The notes: generated from the sequence alone by a model not told the origin. Shown: positions 10,284-21,071, counted from the stretch's first letter. The stretch: DNA of 40,432 bases from Triparma columacea (GCA_030267965.1 BRYA01000045.1:33047-73478); one strand, 5' to 3'. Program-made: numbers and translations.

Positions 10284-10410
10284 ACTGCTAGTGTGGGGGG
10301 GGGGGAGGGTTGAAGGCTTTAAAAAAGGCTTTAAAAATGCCAAAAGCAGGTTTGTCGAGTTGGGTCCGAAGGAAATTCATTTTTAGATTTAGAGACCTGC
10401 TTTTGAGATT
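10284..10410. promoter_or_regulatory. 127-bp shared 5' region of the PPP1R42-like and dioxygenase genes
   Basis: The region between the two divergent ATGs contains a G run next to the PPP1R42 start and a direct repeat, GGCTTTAAAAA, present twice around 10315-10338. A bidirectional promoter is the simplest reading; TTTAAA may act as a TATA variant. Confidence 0.45.
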
Positions 10411-11818
10411 ATGGCAGCACTAATTAGTGACACAGGAGATTTGGAGAAGGCACTGAAGGAGTGAGTTGGGGGGGTCGGTACTTCTATTTTTCATCAACGC
10501 GTACTCACCTTTAAATAATCGCACCAGCGTTAAGAATGAATTGGGGGAAATGAATTTACAGCAGAACGCCGTTGTGGATGAGAAGAAGGAAGGGAGCGTT
10601 AGTAGTAGTGATGGGGGGGGGGGGCTTGGAGAGAGGAAAATTAAGGTCGCGAATTTTGAGAGTGGAGAAATATACCCAACAAATTACCCGGAGAAGACCT
10701 ACGAAGATTATGTGATGAGGAATGACGTGGAGAGCAAGGGGTATCAGGTGAGTGGGGGGGGGTAGTAAAATGTGTCGTTCTAAACGGTGTCGTTGTAGTG
10801 GGTGTTATTGTTTTGATGAAGAGTAAGCCTGGAGGAGCAGGAGGAGAAGAGACAAAAAGCAAAAGAAAGATGAATAATCAATGATGAACGATGAACGATG
10901 AACGATGACATGAAGGAAACTAACCAAACCCACCCAAACTTTACTAACAACCTCCACTCCCACCCACACCCAGACCCCGGCAGAACTCCCATCATCCATC
11001 CAGACCATCATTAAGGACGACGTCCAAAAGGAGATCTCCAAGGGCGTGGTCCGAAAGAAGGTAGGAAGAGCGTCCGAGGAACGTACTAGCCCCCTTCAAT
11101 CGTCGCTCCTCACCACCCTCCTCTCCCTCCCCCCCCCACTCTCCCCTCCCCCCATCCACAGCTCGCGAAAATGCGCCACCTTGTGGTGAAGGAAGCCATA
11201 AAACCCTCCTACCTCGATGATCTCATGCCAAAGATAATAGAAAAGTTCTGGCCCCAGCAGGTGGTCTATAACGGAGGCGTGGCCAACGTAAAAAACTGGA
11301 AGATCAGCTGCTACCTTGAGGTAATGGAGGGGGGAGTCCCCTGCACCAACCCCTGCTTGCCACTTCTAGACGACTGCTCCGAACTCCTCGACGCGGTCGA
11401 CGCGCTATTCACGCACTGGTATAAGCAGCAGCACGCTTGCAACAAGCCAGGGCAGCCTAAGAGGGAGGAACCCTACAAGATCAAACGAGTCATGAACTTC
11501 ATCACTAGGTACACACCGAACCCCAACGAGCAGGCGCTCCTCAAGCACGTTGATGGGGCAGGGAAGGTCGACGGGAGCGCTGTCATTGCGCTGCCCGTGG
11601 ACAGATGGACAGGACCGGAGGACGTAATGAGCTTTGAGGGACATGGAGGTGGGCTCACGTTCTGGGACGGACACCCGAACCCGGCCAAGCAGCAGGAGAT
11701 TGACTACGATACGAGATCTGGGGACATTGGATTTATTGATAAAGCCGTGTGGCACCAGGCCAACCCAATCACAAAAGGGACAAGGTGGGCAATGGTCATC
11801 TTTTACGAGGTTGTGTAG
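10411..11818 (+). CDS. 2-oxoglutarate/Fe(II)-dependent dioxygenase
   Basis: Exons 10411-10460, 10528-10747, 10974-11060 and 11162-11818 give about 337 residues. The catalytic domain has the prolyl-4-hydroxylase-like double-stranded beta-helix signature. The metal-binding HxD is His248-Val-Asp250 (LLKHVDG), and the distal iron ligand is His317 (VWHQ). Arg327 ten residues later (TKGTRW) is the expected 2-oxoglutarate carboxylate ligand. GGLTFWDG and SGDIGFID fill the strands between. Such enzymes hydroxylate proteins or small molecules using O2 and 2-oxoglutarate. The substrate cannot be read from the sequence. The N-terminal 120 residues carry acidic and basic stretches and a Ser/Gly-rich low-complexity run, with no signal peptide, so the protein is probably cytosolic or nuclear. 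Splice phases 2, 0 and 0 join cleanly. The second intron holds tandem ATGAACG repeats. Confidence 0.87.
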
Positions 11819-12431
11819 TAAGGGTAAATTTGACTTGGCGGGGAGTGTAAACTAGAATACTGAAGGCAATACGCTTAAACATACTGGCGATTAAATTATG
11901 AGCGCTAATGAGGACCGGGAGGAACGCCTAAAACTTGACAATTTGTCAAAAAAATGACCAAAAAAAATAAATTTTTTTGAGCCATTGTTAGATCCAAATT
12001 GCATAAAATAAAATTTTATCAATATTTTATTGATTAGTTGATTATCAAGCGATTTATTATGATCATTCAATTTCATGAAAGAAAATATATTTTCATTTTG
12101 GAACACATTTGTAATCAAACTTACTAATACTGATAACGAATAAATAACGATCATAAAATTGAAATATATACAATATTGAAGAGCTCAAAACTTAAAACAA
12201 ATACCTGCTAAAAAATCAATTTCGCACGAAATCAAGTCTTCTACATTTCATCTTTTTTTGGTAAATACAAATATGATTAATTATATATCATACTTCTTAA
12301 GAAGAAATATAAGTAGTATCAAGTTCAATTCAGATCACAAAAAATCTATTTAACTCCAATTTAACGCTAATCATCTCCATACATCTCTATACATCTCTAT
12401 ATATATACACACACACACACAAAAGACTCCA
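11819..12431. other. Intergenic region with an abrupt AT-rich block
   Basis: From about 11880 to 12430 the sequence is very AT-rich, with homopolymeric A and T stretches, in sharp contrast to the GC-rich DNA on both sides. It ends in TATATATATA (near 12400) and an ACACAC microsatellite just before the plastid-targeted gene's ATG. A minus-strand frame of 87 codons (11891-12154) exists but has no recognisable domain. The block may be an AT-rich promoter, a decayed element or inserted organellar DNA. I find no terminal inverted repeat, tRNA or recognisable gene. Confidence 0.6.
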
Positions 12432-12920
12432 ATGTTCACAAAATCGGCTGTATGTGAGCTTCTCCTCTTCATTTGCATTATTTCATCGACTTCAGCATTC
12501 TTTTTGCAACCAAATGGGTTAAGAAACAAACCAATCCCATCATTATCACGACACAAATCAACCTCAATCTTCTCCGAACCTCCCACAAAGTCCACAATTA
12601 AATCCCTAATAACCAGAGAGTTCCTGACACACAGGTCCCCAGACTCAGAGCGCCGAGAAGCTGTAGCAGCCCATCTAAAATCTTCCTCCTCATACCCTGG
12701 TTATGCGAACCTGTTCACCTCAGCCCTTGCCGATCTTGGTTCTGAGATGCAGGCTGAGGCCAGGCTCGAGTACGAGAGTTCGGAAGAGGGGGAGGAGGGG
12801 GGGGGAGGGGATGGAGGAGCTTGGGGTAAGGACGGGGAGAAGGCTTGGAAACTATGGGCGGTCGTTGACCTCACAGTCCAGGCTAGGGTCTTTGCCAAGG
12901 AGGCGGGGGATAGAGGTTGA
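12432..12920 (+). CDS. Plastid-targeted protein of unknown function
   Basis: A single-exon frame of 162 residues. The first 22 residues form a signal peptide (LLLFICIISSTSA) followed immediately by Phe (A^FF). This matches the signal-peptide/ASAF-motif junction of bipartite presequences that direct nuclear-encoded proteins into secondary red plastids of stramenopiles and cryptophytes. The next 35 residues are rich in Ser, Thr, Lys and Arg and nearly free of acidic residues, as expected for the transit peptide. The remainder is a mostly helical, unrecognised domain (residues about 55-120 and 140-162), interrupted by an acidic/Gly-rich linker (EEGEEGGGGDGG). The presequence part is AT-rich like the upstream block, while the mature part is GC-rich. 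It ends 88 bp from the LPMO gene on the other strand. The targeting call is firm; the molecular function is unknown. Confidence 0.72.
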   Translation: MFTKSAVCELLLFICIISSTSAFFLQPNGLRNKPIPSLSRHKSTSIFSEPPTKSTIKSLITREFLTHRSPDSERREAVAAHLKSSSSYPGYANLFTSALADLGSEMQAEARLEYESSEEGEEGGGGDGGAWGKDGEKAWKLWAVVDLTVQARVFAKEAGDRG

Positions 12921-13008
12921 GAGAAGTTAGGCCTTCTTGCTATGGAAAATCTTACTTTTTATTCACGCGTGAGCTTGCCCTTCCCCATCCCTCCCCCCTA
13001 AAGCCTTT

Positions 13009-14451
13009 TCACACCATGGTGTTGTCCCCCCCCTTTGTCCAAAGCTCCTTCGCTCTCTTCCCAGCCACGTTAACGTTGAACCCACCCTTCACGTAAACTG
13101 CTGCTCCCACAACCACCACCAGAACCGCTAGAACTCCCGCGACCGCCGGTCCCGGTGATCCCCCTCCCCCCTCCTCCCCCCCCCCGCCTCCCCCCCCGCT
13201 GCTGCTATTGCAAGTCCCAGGAATGACGTAAGTGTCACCGACGTCGATGACGTCACAGCTAATCATAGTGTTAAAGCTGCATATGTTCTCCCAAGTGACT
13301 CCCTCGTAACCTAGGCTCACGTAGTAATCCGCAATGGTGGAGAGAGTCTCGCCAGACTTAACAGTATGAATAAGACAGACTGGAGTTAAGTCCTCACTAC
13401 CATCACCCCCACTACCATCACCCCCACTACCATCACCCCCACTACCATCACCCCCACTACCATCATCTCCACCTCCCCCATCCCCCCCGCCTCCTCCTGT
13501 GTTCCCCTCAGTGCCTTCCTCAGTAACTTTACAGTTGTTCCCCTCGTACCCTCTAGCGCATGCAGGTCCTGTCATGAATTGGCTGCTAGATGGATTGAAC
13601 GGGTTCCTATACCCCACCCCGTCCCCCCCGTTAGCAGGGTATATAGGAGGATCAAGTATAGAATAACCCCCAACGTCTGGGGGGGATAAGGAAGAAGAGG
13701 AGGTTATCGTCAAGTCGACACACTGGGTGTAGAACTCGACGTTAGGGTAAGTGTGGAGGGCAGACCAGTCCCACCTTAGGACCGCGTCGCCGGGGGGGAG
13801 CCAGGAGGGCAGGTCGATCGTTACGGGCTGATTGTTCTGCGACCGGCAGTCGGGAAGGTTGGCAATCTTGAAGAAGCTCTGGGAGGTGGGGTCGGAGGTT
13901 GAGACATCGTAGGAGAGGTAGACGGAGCAGTCTCCGACGTGGGCGGCCCCGAAACGCCACTTTAGGGTAAGGGTGGAACCAGCGGTTACGGAGGTTACGA
14001 AGGCCTCGTTTCGAGAACTGTGACGGCAGACAAAATCTGTTGAGGTTAGGGAGGGGACTGGATCGTCCTAAGCGAAGAGTTGGGCATCGGGGGGGGGGGG
14101 GGTGGGGGTGTGTGAGAAAGGGGGGGGTGGCAGAGATTTGTCGCCAGGGTTCTGCTTTTGTTGAGGGCCATTAAGGTAGAAAGACGACGTCAATCTCAAT
14201 TATAAGAAAAATAAATCCAATATTAAAGTAGCTAAGACACCCAAAGTCCCCATTTATGAAAAGATGACGGCGTAAATCATCATAAAATTGCACATCTTGC
14301 ATCGGCGTCGCTTGAGAAGCCCACCTTCAATGGTAAAAAAGATTCTCACCTCATAACCTGTGTTCCCCACCCTAGACACCGGTTCAATCAAACGCCCGTG
14401 GCCGCTGACTGCGCCCACACTGGCCAAAACGCAAAGAACTTTCAAAATCAT
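13009..14451 (-). CDS. Membrane-anchored lytic polysaccharide monooxygenase with LysM domain
   Basis: Exons 14451-14350 and 14067-13009 (minus strand; phase 0, GAG|GTGAGA donor, CTTAG acceptor) give about 386 residues. A 17-residue signal peptide ends before HGRLIEPVSR, leaving His18 as the mature N-terminus, the hallmark first ligand of the copper histidine brace. The second brace histidine is His77 in AAHVGDC. The axial aromatic position lies in VEFYTQC (Phe146/Tyr147). PSWLPPGDAVLRWDW is typical of the core. The catalytic domain (18-156) is closest in pattern to chitin-active fungal AA11-like LPMOs; this class assignment is tentative. A linker with a CARGYEGNNC motif and a (GGDGS)n repeat leads to a LysM module (about 268-319), which binds GlcNAc polymers. 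A Gly/Glu linker, a transmembrane helix (about 342-360) and a short basic tail follow. Expected role: oxidative cleavage of chitin-like glycan at the cell surface. Confidence 0.85.
13396..13470 (-). repeat. Five 15-bp coding repeats (GGDGS linker)
   Basis: Five consecutive 15-bp units, the fifth slightly diverged, encode the repeated Gly-Gly-Asp-Gly-Ser linker of the LPMO-LysM protein. The near-identity of the units suggests recent expansion and probable length variation between strains, which would change linker length without breaking the frame. Confidence 0.85.
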
Positions 14452-14712
14452 AAATCTAAACTTTTTTCTCCATTGGAGACGAGCAAGGAGGAGGGCAAAG
14501 GAAAGGGGACCACAAAACTTTACTTGCGGAGCTACGTTTCTTTCTAAAATAACCGGGTTTCGTCGACTGTAATATTTCAGGTAAGCCATGCATTTTTCAC
14601 GCCGGTAGGGTCTATCTGAATTTCCAAAGACTCACTCATTTTGATTTCTCAACTTCGGAGAGACCTCTGTTTCAAAAAACCTTGCTCCACTTGTAACGGG
14701 TGATAACGCAAG
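14452..14712. promoter_or_regulatory. Shared 5' region of the LPMO and NEK genes
   Basis: 261 bp separate the divergent start codons. The part next to the LPMO start stays open in the LPMO frame but lies upstream of the signal-peptide Met and is treated as 5' leader. No distinct TATA box or repeat is visible. Confidence 0.35.
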
Positions 14713-17700
14713 ATGGACAATTATGACCCTATTCGCGTGCTTGGAGAGGGGTCATTTGGCAAAGGTAAGACGTTAGACCGCCCCCAGCGCGCCCTGTCCC
14801 TCAATTTACCCTAAAATTTCTTCATGTTCCTCGTGTCCATTATTCTCATTTCTCCCTCACCTCCCTGATCCGCAGTCTATTTGATGAGAAATAAGCGGGA
14901 GAGGGGAGCTGGGGCGATGGTTTGCGTCAAGGTCATCAAGTTGAAGAATATTCCCCGCAAGGAGCGTGAGGCTTGCAAGAAGGAGGTCGATCTGCTTCGA
15001 AGGTAAGATAGTTTTCATGACGGAGAGGGATTCTCTTTGGTTTTGGTCCGCAAGGTCTGGTACTCCGGTGCAACTACGACCGGAAGACTCCACCTATTCC
15101 CCCTTTAATTCCCCATACCCTTCCCCTCCCTCCTCCTCCCCTCTGCAACCCCGCAGGCTCAACCATCCCAACATTTGCGGCTACCGCGATTCGTTCATGT
15201 CCCGCAACAGGGACTCCCTTTGTATTGTTATGGAGTTCTGCGACGGTGGAGATCTCTCCGACATCATTAAAAATGCCAAGAGGCAGCTTTTTTCCGAGGC
15301 CAAGATTTTGCACTACTTTGTACAGATGTCCCTCGGCCTTCACTACATGCACTCTCGCCGGATCCTCCACCGCGACCTTAAGACCCAGAACATCTTCCTG
15401 CTGGGCAACGGCAGGCTCGTCCTCGGGGACCTCGGTATTTGCAAGGTGTTGGAGGGCACCTCTGACTTTGCCAAGACCTGCATTGGGACCCCCTACTACA
15501 TGTCCCCGGAGATCTTCAAGAACAAGCCATACTCCCACAAGGCCGACATCTGGGCGCTGGGGTGTGTGCTGTACGAGATGGTCACCCTCAAGCACGCGTT
15601 CGATGGGTCCTCCATCAACCAGCTAGCGTCCAAGATTATCAAGGGGAAGTTCCCCCCCATCTCGTCGCGTTACTCGGCCCACTTGAAGGACCTGATCACC
15701 GCCATGCTGCACGTCAACCCCTCCAAGCGCCCTAGCATACAGAGGATTCTTACTCTGCCCTTCATCAAGCGTCACATTCAGGACTTCATCTCTGACATTG
15801 TCAACCGCCCCGTCTCCAACATTGGGGCCGGCACCAAGATGGTCAAGGTCGCCGCTATTAACTTGGCGAACGACGAGTCTTCCAACGCGGAGCCCAAGGA
15901 GGTGGTCGGCCTGAAGGAGCAGCTCAAGTCCCTGGGCTTGCAGAATCTCATCGCCAAGGTCGCCGGGATTGACGTACCTTCGGTTGACGTGCCCGAGCCG
16001 GAGACAGCAATCCCTGCCCCCCTCTCCTCTCGCTCATCGGCGAGCAACTTGAGAGGGAACAAAGCCGGCGCCATCCCTTCGAACCCAGTCCCTACGCCAC
16101 TTTCTGCCCGCAGGAAGGAGCAGGCGAGGGCAAACCAGAGGGCTCTGACTCGAGAGGAGGAGGTGAGACGGAGCTAGGAGCGAAGCGATACGCGGCCAAG
16201 CGAAGCAAAAAGTCGACAAATAGTTGCGTTACCTCTGACAAATTATCTTTGAACGTCTATCTGGTGGTCGTAACATCCCGAATTATTCTCACTCATTCCT
16301 TTTCGCAGCGCAAGAAGGCCGTCGAGACTGCCCTGGCGCGCCTCAGGCAGGAGCGCGAGGAGAGGCTTCAGCGGAGGAACAAGCTCGGGGTTCACAACAG
16401 AATGCCCAGAGAACCCATGAAGAACCCGCTGCCCTCCGCCGCTCGTGGGAACATGGCTAGGAAGAACAGCAACGCAAGCAAGCTCCACCCTGAGTCCAAG
16501 GCGCCCCTTCGAAGAAATTACAGCAACTACAACCAGAGGAAGCAGCCACCCGCCAAACAGGTGGCGGAGCTCGAGAACTGGGAGGAGAGGAGGAGGGCCG
16601 CGGTCGCCCGTGAGAAGGAGAAGCAAAGGGCGGCGGCCGCTAAGGAGAGGGCCATCATGGAGAGGAGGGGGGCGGAGAGGAGGGAGAAAGAAAAGGAAAG
16701 GAGGGAGAAGGAAAAGGAGAGGCAGATGGTAAGGCAGCAGATGGAGCAGCAGAAGCTCGAGGAGAAAAAGAAGAAGGAGGAGGCAGAGAGGGCGACGAAG
16801 GCCAAGGAGCGCATGCAGATGCAGCTCCCATCGTCCAATTTCCCTCAGCACCACCGCCCCTCTGGGGCGCAGCAGAAGAGGCGCCCAGTGCCCCCGGCGC
16901 TTCAGGAGAAGTTGGGGGTGAAAAAGAATTCCGTCGAGGAAAAACAGAAGAAGACGGCCGACCTCAAGGCTCAACAGATGGAGGCGATCGCAAAACTCAA
17001 GAAAGACAAGGAGATCCTCGACCAGAGGATGAAATCCAAGATGATGAGCAAGGGGAAGCCTGAACCTGAACTCAAGGGCCCCCCCATCCCCGCCCGGAAC
17101 CCTTCAGGCGCGGCAGCGGACAAGATCTTCGTCCCCGCAATCCCGAAGAAGCCGTCGTCCAAGGGGGCACGTCAACTACCATCGTCCGTATCGGAGGCCC
17201 ACATCGTTGGCAAGCCTGAAAATGAAGCGGCGAAGGAGGGAGGGAGGGTCGGGAAAAAGTCGGCGAGCTCGGCGGACCTTGTTAAGGGCAAGGGTAGCGG
17301 GGCCAACCCAGTCGTTCCCAAGAAGGTTATCAAGGCAGACTTACTGGCTAATAGGATTGTTGAGGCTGCGGCGAAGGGTGCTAAGGGCGTGATCGTTAGG
17401 AAGAGCATCGACTCTGACTCAAGGTTAGGGGCGGCCTCAGAGGAGGGCGAAGAGGAGAGCGATGGGGGTGATAGCAGCGACTTCTCTCAGTCTGACTCTG
17501 AGGAGGAGTTCGAGCTTGAAGAAGAGGAGGAGGAAGGTGGGAAGGGAAACGACGAGGTTCTGGAGGAGAGGGAGAAAGAGCTGGAGAGGGAGCTTCTAGT
17601 GGCGACGCTTAGGTGCGAGGAACTTACGGAGACCATCAAGAGGTGCGGGCCGGCTGTCAGGCAGGGAGAGGAGGAAGAGGAGGAGGAAGAGGGGGAGAAG

Positions 17701-18165
17701 GGACCTTTGCTGATGGGCAGTGTCAACGATGACGACGAGGAAGAGGAAGAGGAAGAGGAGGGGCTTGAGGCGGTGGATGAGGGAATGATCGAGGTCAGCC
17801 TTGAAAGCTCGGGCGAGGACAAGGCCAAGGAAAACAAGGCCGTGAGCAATATCGTCGACCCGAAGGACACGACCCCCAAGAGGAGGGGGGGGAAAAAGTC
17901 CGTCAGCGAGAAAACAATTAGCGCCCCGACGCCCGAGAATGGGAGGGGGAGTATTAGGGCTAGGGTCAGGTTCCTACAGCAGAGATGTATAAAGGTGCTA
18001 GGGGAGCAGGTCTACGACAGGGCTTACGAGTTCCTGAAGGAGAGCCAGGACATGGACAGGAGTGACGAGGAGGTCGAAGAGGGGCTGAAAGGGATACTTG
18101 GTGAGAAGAGAGTCATGACGTTCGGGAATCTCATCGACCAAATTGTGTTCATGGAGCAGTGCTAA
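14713..18165 (+). CDS. NEK: NIMA-related protein kinase (NEK1/NEK5-like)
   Basis: Exons 14713-14764, 14876-15002, 15157-16162 and 16309-18165 give about 1,013 residues. The kinase domain is at the extreme N-terminus (1-270), as in NEKs. It shows the glycine loop GEGSFGKV, Lys36 (VCVK), HRDLKTQN with Asp133, the NEK-style DLG at 151-153, GTPYYMSPE and ADIWALGC. The middle is a long Lys/Arg/Glu coiled-coil stretch, then Asp/Glu-rich low complexity. The last 70 residues (RVRFLQQRCIKVLG...VMTFGNLIDQIV) match the conserved C-terminal helix bundle of NEK1-type kinases. NEK1, NEK5 and algal FA2-like kinases act at cilia, centrosomes and in cell-cycle or DNA-damage control. The exact subfamily is uncertain. 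All splice phases (1, 2, 0) agree. It ends 95 bp from the ABC1K stop. Confidence 0.9.
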
Positions 18166-18260
18166 GTGAGCGAGCCAGAGTGTGGGGGGGGTAATAGTGT
18201 GTACATTTGGAGTGGCGACAAACAGAAACATCGACCTATTTCATTCTTAACAAAAACACT

Positions 18261-21071
18261 TTACACCGCCTTTGCTCTTTTTCGTTCCCCAACCCCCCCG
18301 CCGAGGTAATTGAGACCCCTCGCAACTCTCTTCTCACTTAGCCTGAGAATAAGCTGTATCACAAATTCCCTCGTCTCCCTCCTGAACTCGTTCACCACAG
18401 GAGCGAGTTGATTAAGACTTTCCCTGACCCCCATGTCAGACCCCCCTCCCCTACCCTGAAGAAAGCTCAGGAATTTGACAATCTGCTCAACGTTCTCCTT
18501 GTCCTTCTTACTAAGCGGGGGGTTGAGACTCCTGAGGAGACCAACACCGGGAAGGAGAAGAAGGTTGCTTCCAGGTATCTGGAGGTTAGGATCAAGTCCG
18601 AACCTGAGAAACGGCGAGAGAGAGAAAGAGAGAGAGGCAACCAGAGCAGCGCGTCGTGATTAGGATTAGATGAAAGATACGCGCAAATTTTTTTTCGTCA
18701 GCAATGTCAAAACTCACCTCTTCCCAATGGTAAATAGCACGTCCCTGCTCACGCAATCGACAGTGTCCGCGATCTCATCGAGCATGAACGTGCGGAAGAA
18801 GGACCCGTCGTCGCTGAAGAAGAACCTGAGGGCCTCCCTTGCAGCTGCTTCCTCCCCGCCGCCCCCCCCACTCTGGCCGCTCGAAAGCATTACCCGACCC
18901 CCGTCGGCGCCAGAGCCATCCTCCGTCTTTTGATCGAGCTTGAACCGACCCCCCTCACCCTCGACGTCCCTGTCAGATAGATCAACCTTCCTGGTCCCCC
19001 TCTTGGCCCCCCCCACATCTCCCAAATTTCTCCCCCCCCTGACACCGTCGATTTTGAAAGCCGAGCCATCTCCTTCGTTCTTGATAGAACCATACTTCTC
19101 AAAAGCAACCAAGACGTCAATCAGACGATCCGCGTCAAATATCCCCTCCTTTCCGTACACGAGGTACCTCAACGCCTCCCGCAGCCTCGGGCTCTCGTCC
19201 GTGAGAAGCTTCTTCGCAATCCAAGGGAACGCCTCGTCGATGATTGCAAACTCCGGGTTCCCGACCAGCGCGATTCCCTCGAGGACGCTGATGGCCCTGA
19301 TGATTAGGGCGAAGTATGGCGGGAGGCGGAAGTCGAACTTGAAGGTTATTTCGGCTAGGTCCGCCGCGACCTCCTGGAAGTTTATGCTCTTCGCCCCCCC
19401 CCCCGCGAGCGCCGCGTCAAAGACTGTCGTGAGGGCCGGAACTATGGGCCTGACGTCCGTGCCTTGAGGGATGAACTCGAGGTTGACGAAGTCGCCACCG
19501 ATAAGGTCATAGTCGCGGTTCAGGAGGTGGACGATGGCCTCGACCATCCCGAGGCGGGCGTTCTCGCTCACCTCAGTCATAAGCCCAAAGTCCAGGATAA
19601 TCAGCTCCCCCTTCTCCCCCCTCAGCATGTTCCCCGGGTGCGGGTCGGCGTGGAAGAACCCGAACTCTAGGAGCATGGTAAGATACACGATAACGCCGAG
19701 GTTCACGAGTGCACCGACGTCGGAGGCAGTGGACTGGGAGAGCTTCTCGCCCTCGCACCACTCAGCAACGTGGACGCGACGACGGGTCAAGGCGGGGTAG
19801 TTCTTGGGGATCCTGACCTTGTCTCCTAGGGTCTTCATCTGCGAGCGGAGTGACGAGCGAAGCGAGCAGAAGGGGTGAATTGCCGGCGTTAAAATCTCAC
19901 CTCAAAGGGTGCTTATATATGCTCTTCAGATGGGCGCTTCTTTCTCTCCCTTGACCCTCACCTGCTTCCTGACTTTCTCCCCGTTCTCGCACTCCAGGTT
20001 GTAATCCAGCTCGTCGTAAAACCTAAACGCGAACTCGTCAAGTAACGCAACCACGTCCACCCCTCCCCCCTGTCCCGGCAGGCTTTTCACGAGAGTCCCG
20101 AACTTGCGCACCAAGTAAAGGTCTAGAGACACGGTTTCGAGCACGCCCGGCCTCTGCACCTTGACTGCGACCTCGTCCCCGGTCTCCTTGATCTTGGCCT
20201 TGTAGACCTGGCCGAGGCTCGCCGCCGCCACCGGCTCGGGGGTGATCTCGCTGAAGACTTCGTCGACGCTTTTGACGCCTAGCTCCTTGCACATGATAGC
20301 GAAAGCCTCGTCGGAGGGGTAGCTTGGTACCTTGTCGCAGAGACGCTGCATCTCGACCATGGCGCGGGGGGCGAGGATGTCGGGGCGGATGGAGAGGGCC
20401 TGACCGAGCTTGATGAAGAAGGGACCGAGGGAAGTTATGGACTCGCGGAGGAGCACGGCGTTCCGGACTTGGGATTCTGGGGTTTTAGACTTCCCCAAGA
20501 TTACGTCGATAAGGAGAGAGACAGCGACGCCTGAGAGGGTGGTGGAAATCTTCAAGAAACGGGAGAGGGCGACGAGAGGTTTATCACCGAAGAACCTAAG
20601 GGGGAGGAGAACGAAATGGTGAGTGAAGCGAGTCGCGCGGAAAGGGAGGAGGAAGGGAGGGGCAAGAAAGACCTCATGAGCCAGTACTCACCCATCCAAA
20701 TATTGCGCATCGTATCTGGTAGGCAGTCCCTCGCCCCCAAAGTTGGATCCAGAGAAGTCCATGACGGTGTTGCTTGAGGCAAAGTCCTCATCGTTCAGAT
20801 TTTTTCCCCTTATTGCGTCAATCATCATCCTTTCATCCTCTCCAAGGTCATCTAGGGAAGGACGCTCGAAGTCTAACATTGATGTTCGTTCAGAAGTTGA
20901 TTTGAGAGCAACAGAGGCGTAGGAACGCAGATATTGAGAAGAGGAATGAGACCGACCAAGCGAAAGTGTTACCAATTTTGGGCTGGTGGGAACTAACGGG
21001 GTTGAAGTGTGGAGCAAGAGGAAACACAACACCATTCTCGTCGTACTCAAAGGAGTGCGCGCATCGAACAT
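18261..21071 (-). CDS. ABC1K: ABC1/AarF-type atypical kinase (plastid ABC1K-like)
   Basis: Exons (minus) 21071-20692, 20595-19962, 19838-18718 and 18603-18261 give about 825 residues. Diagnostic ABC1K motifs are present: FIKLGQALSIRPD (KxGQ), AAASLGQVYKA (Ala-rich loop), VAVKVQRP, LDYNLECEN, FHADPHPGN and ILDFGLM. These kinases regulate isoprenoid-quinone metabolism in plastids and mitochondria. The long tail with FFFSDDGSFFRTFMLDEI is characteristic of the plant plastoglobule members (ABC1K1/ABC1K3 group), so plastid location is likely. The hydrophobic start (VLCFLLLHTSTP) could be a signal peptide but shows no clear ASAF motif. The apparent stop after exon 3 (AGGTGAG) is a splice donor: exon 4 continues in frame (FGLDPNLQIPGSN...LSKKDKENVEQIVKFL) with the tail helices expected of the family. 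ATG 21071 is the first in-frame start. Confidence 0.88.

Noticed and set aside
11891..12154. 87-codon minus-strand frame with an ATG in the AT-rich island
   Set aside because: It could be a remnant of an AT-rich insert, but there is no domain, codon-bias or splice support for an active gene, so it is mentioned only within the island.
13742..13960. 72-codon minus-strand frame in the LPMO region
   Set aside because: It is out of frame with the LPMO domain, which reads continuously from 14067 with conserved residues in a different frame.
18349..18659. Long plus-strand open frame downstream of NEK that looked like a separate protein
   Set aside because: It contains no Met in frame, starts right after an in-frame TAG, and no upstream exon with an ATG can be found. 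The opposite strand of the same bases is the in-phase last exon of ABC1K.
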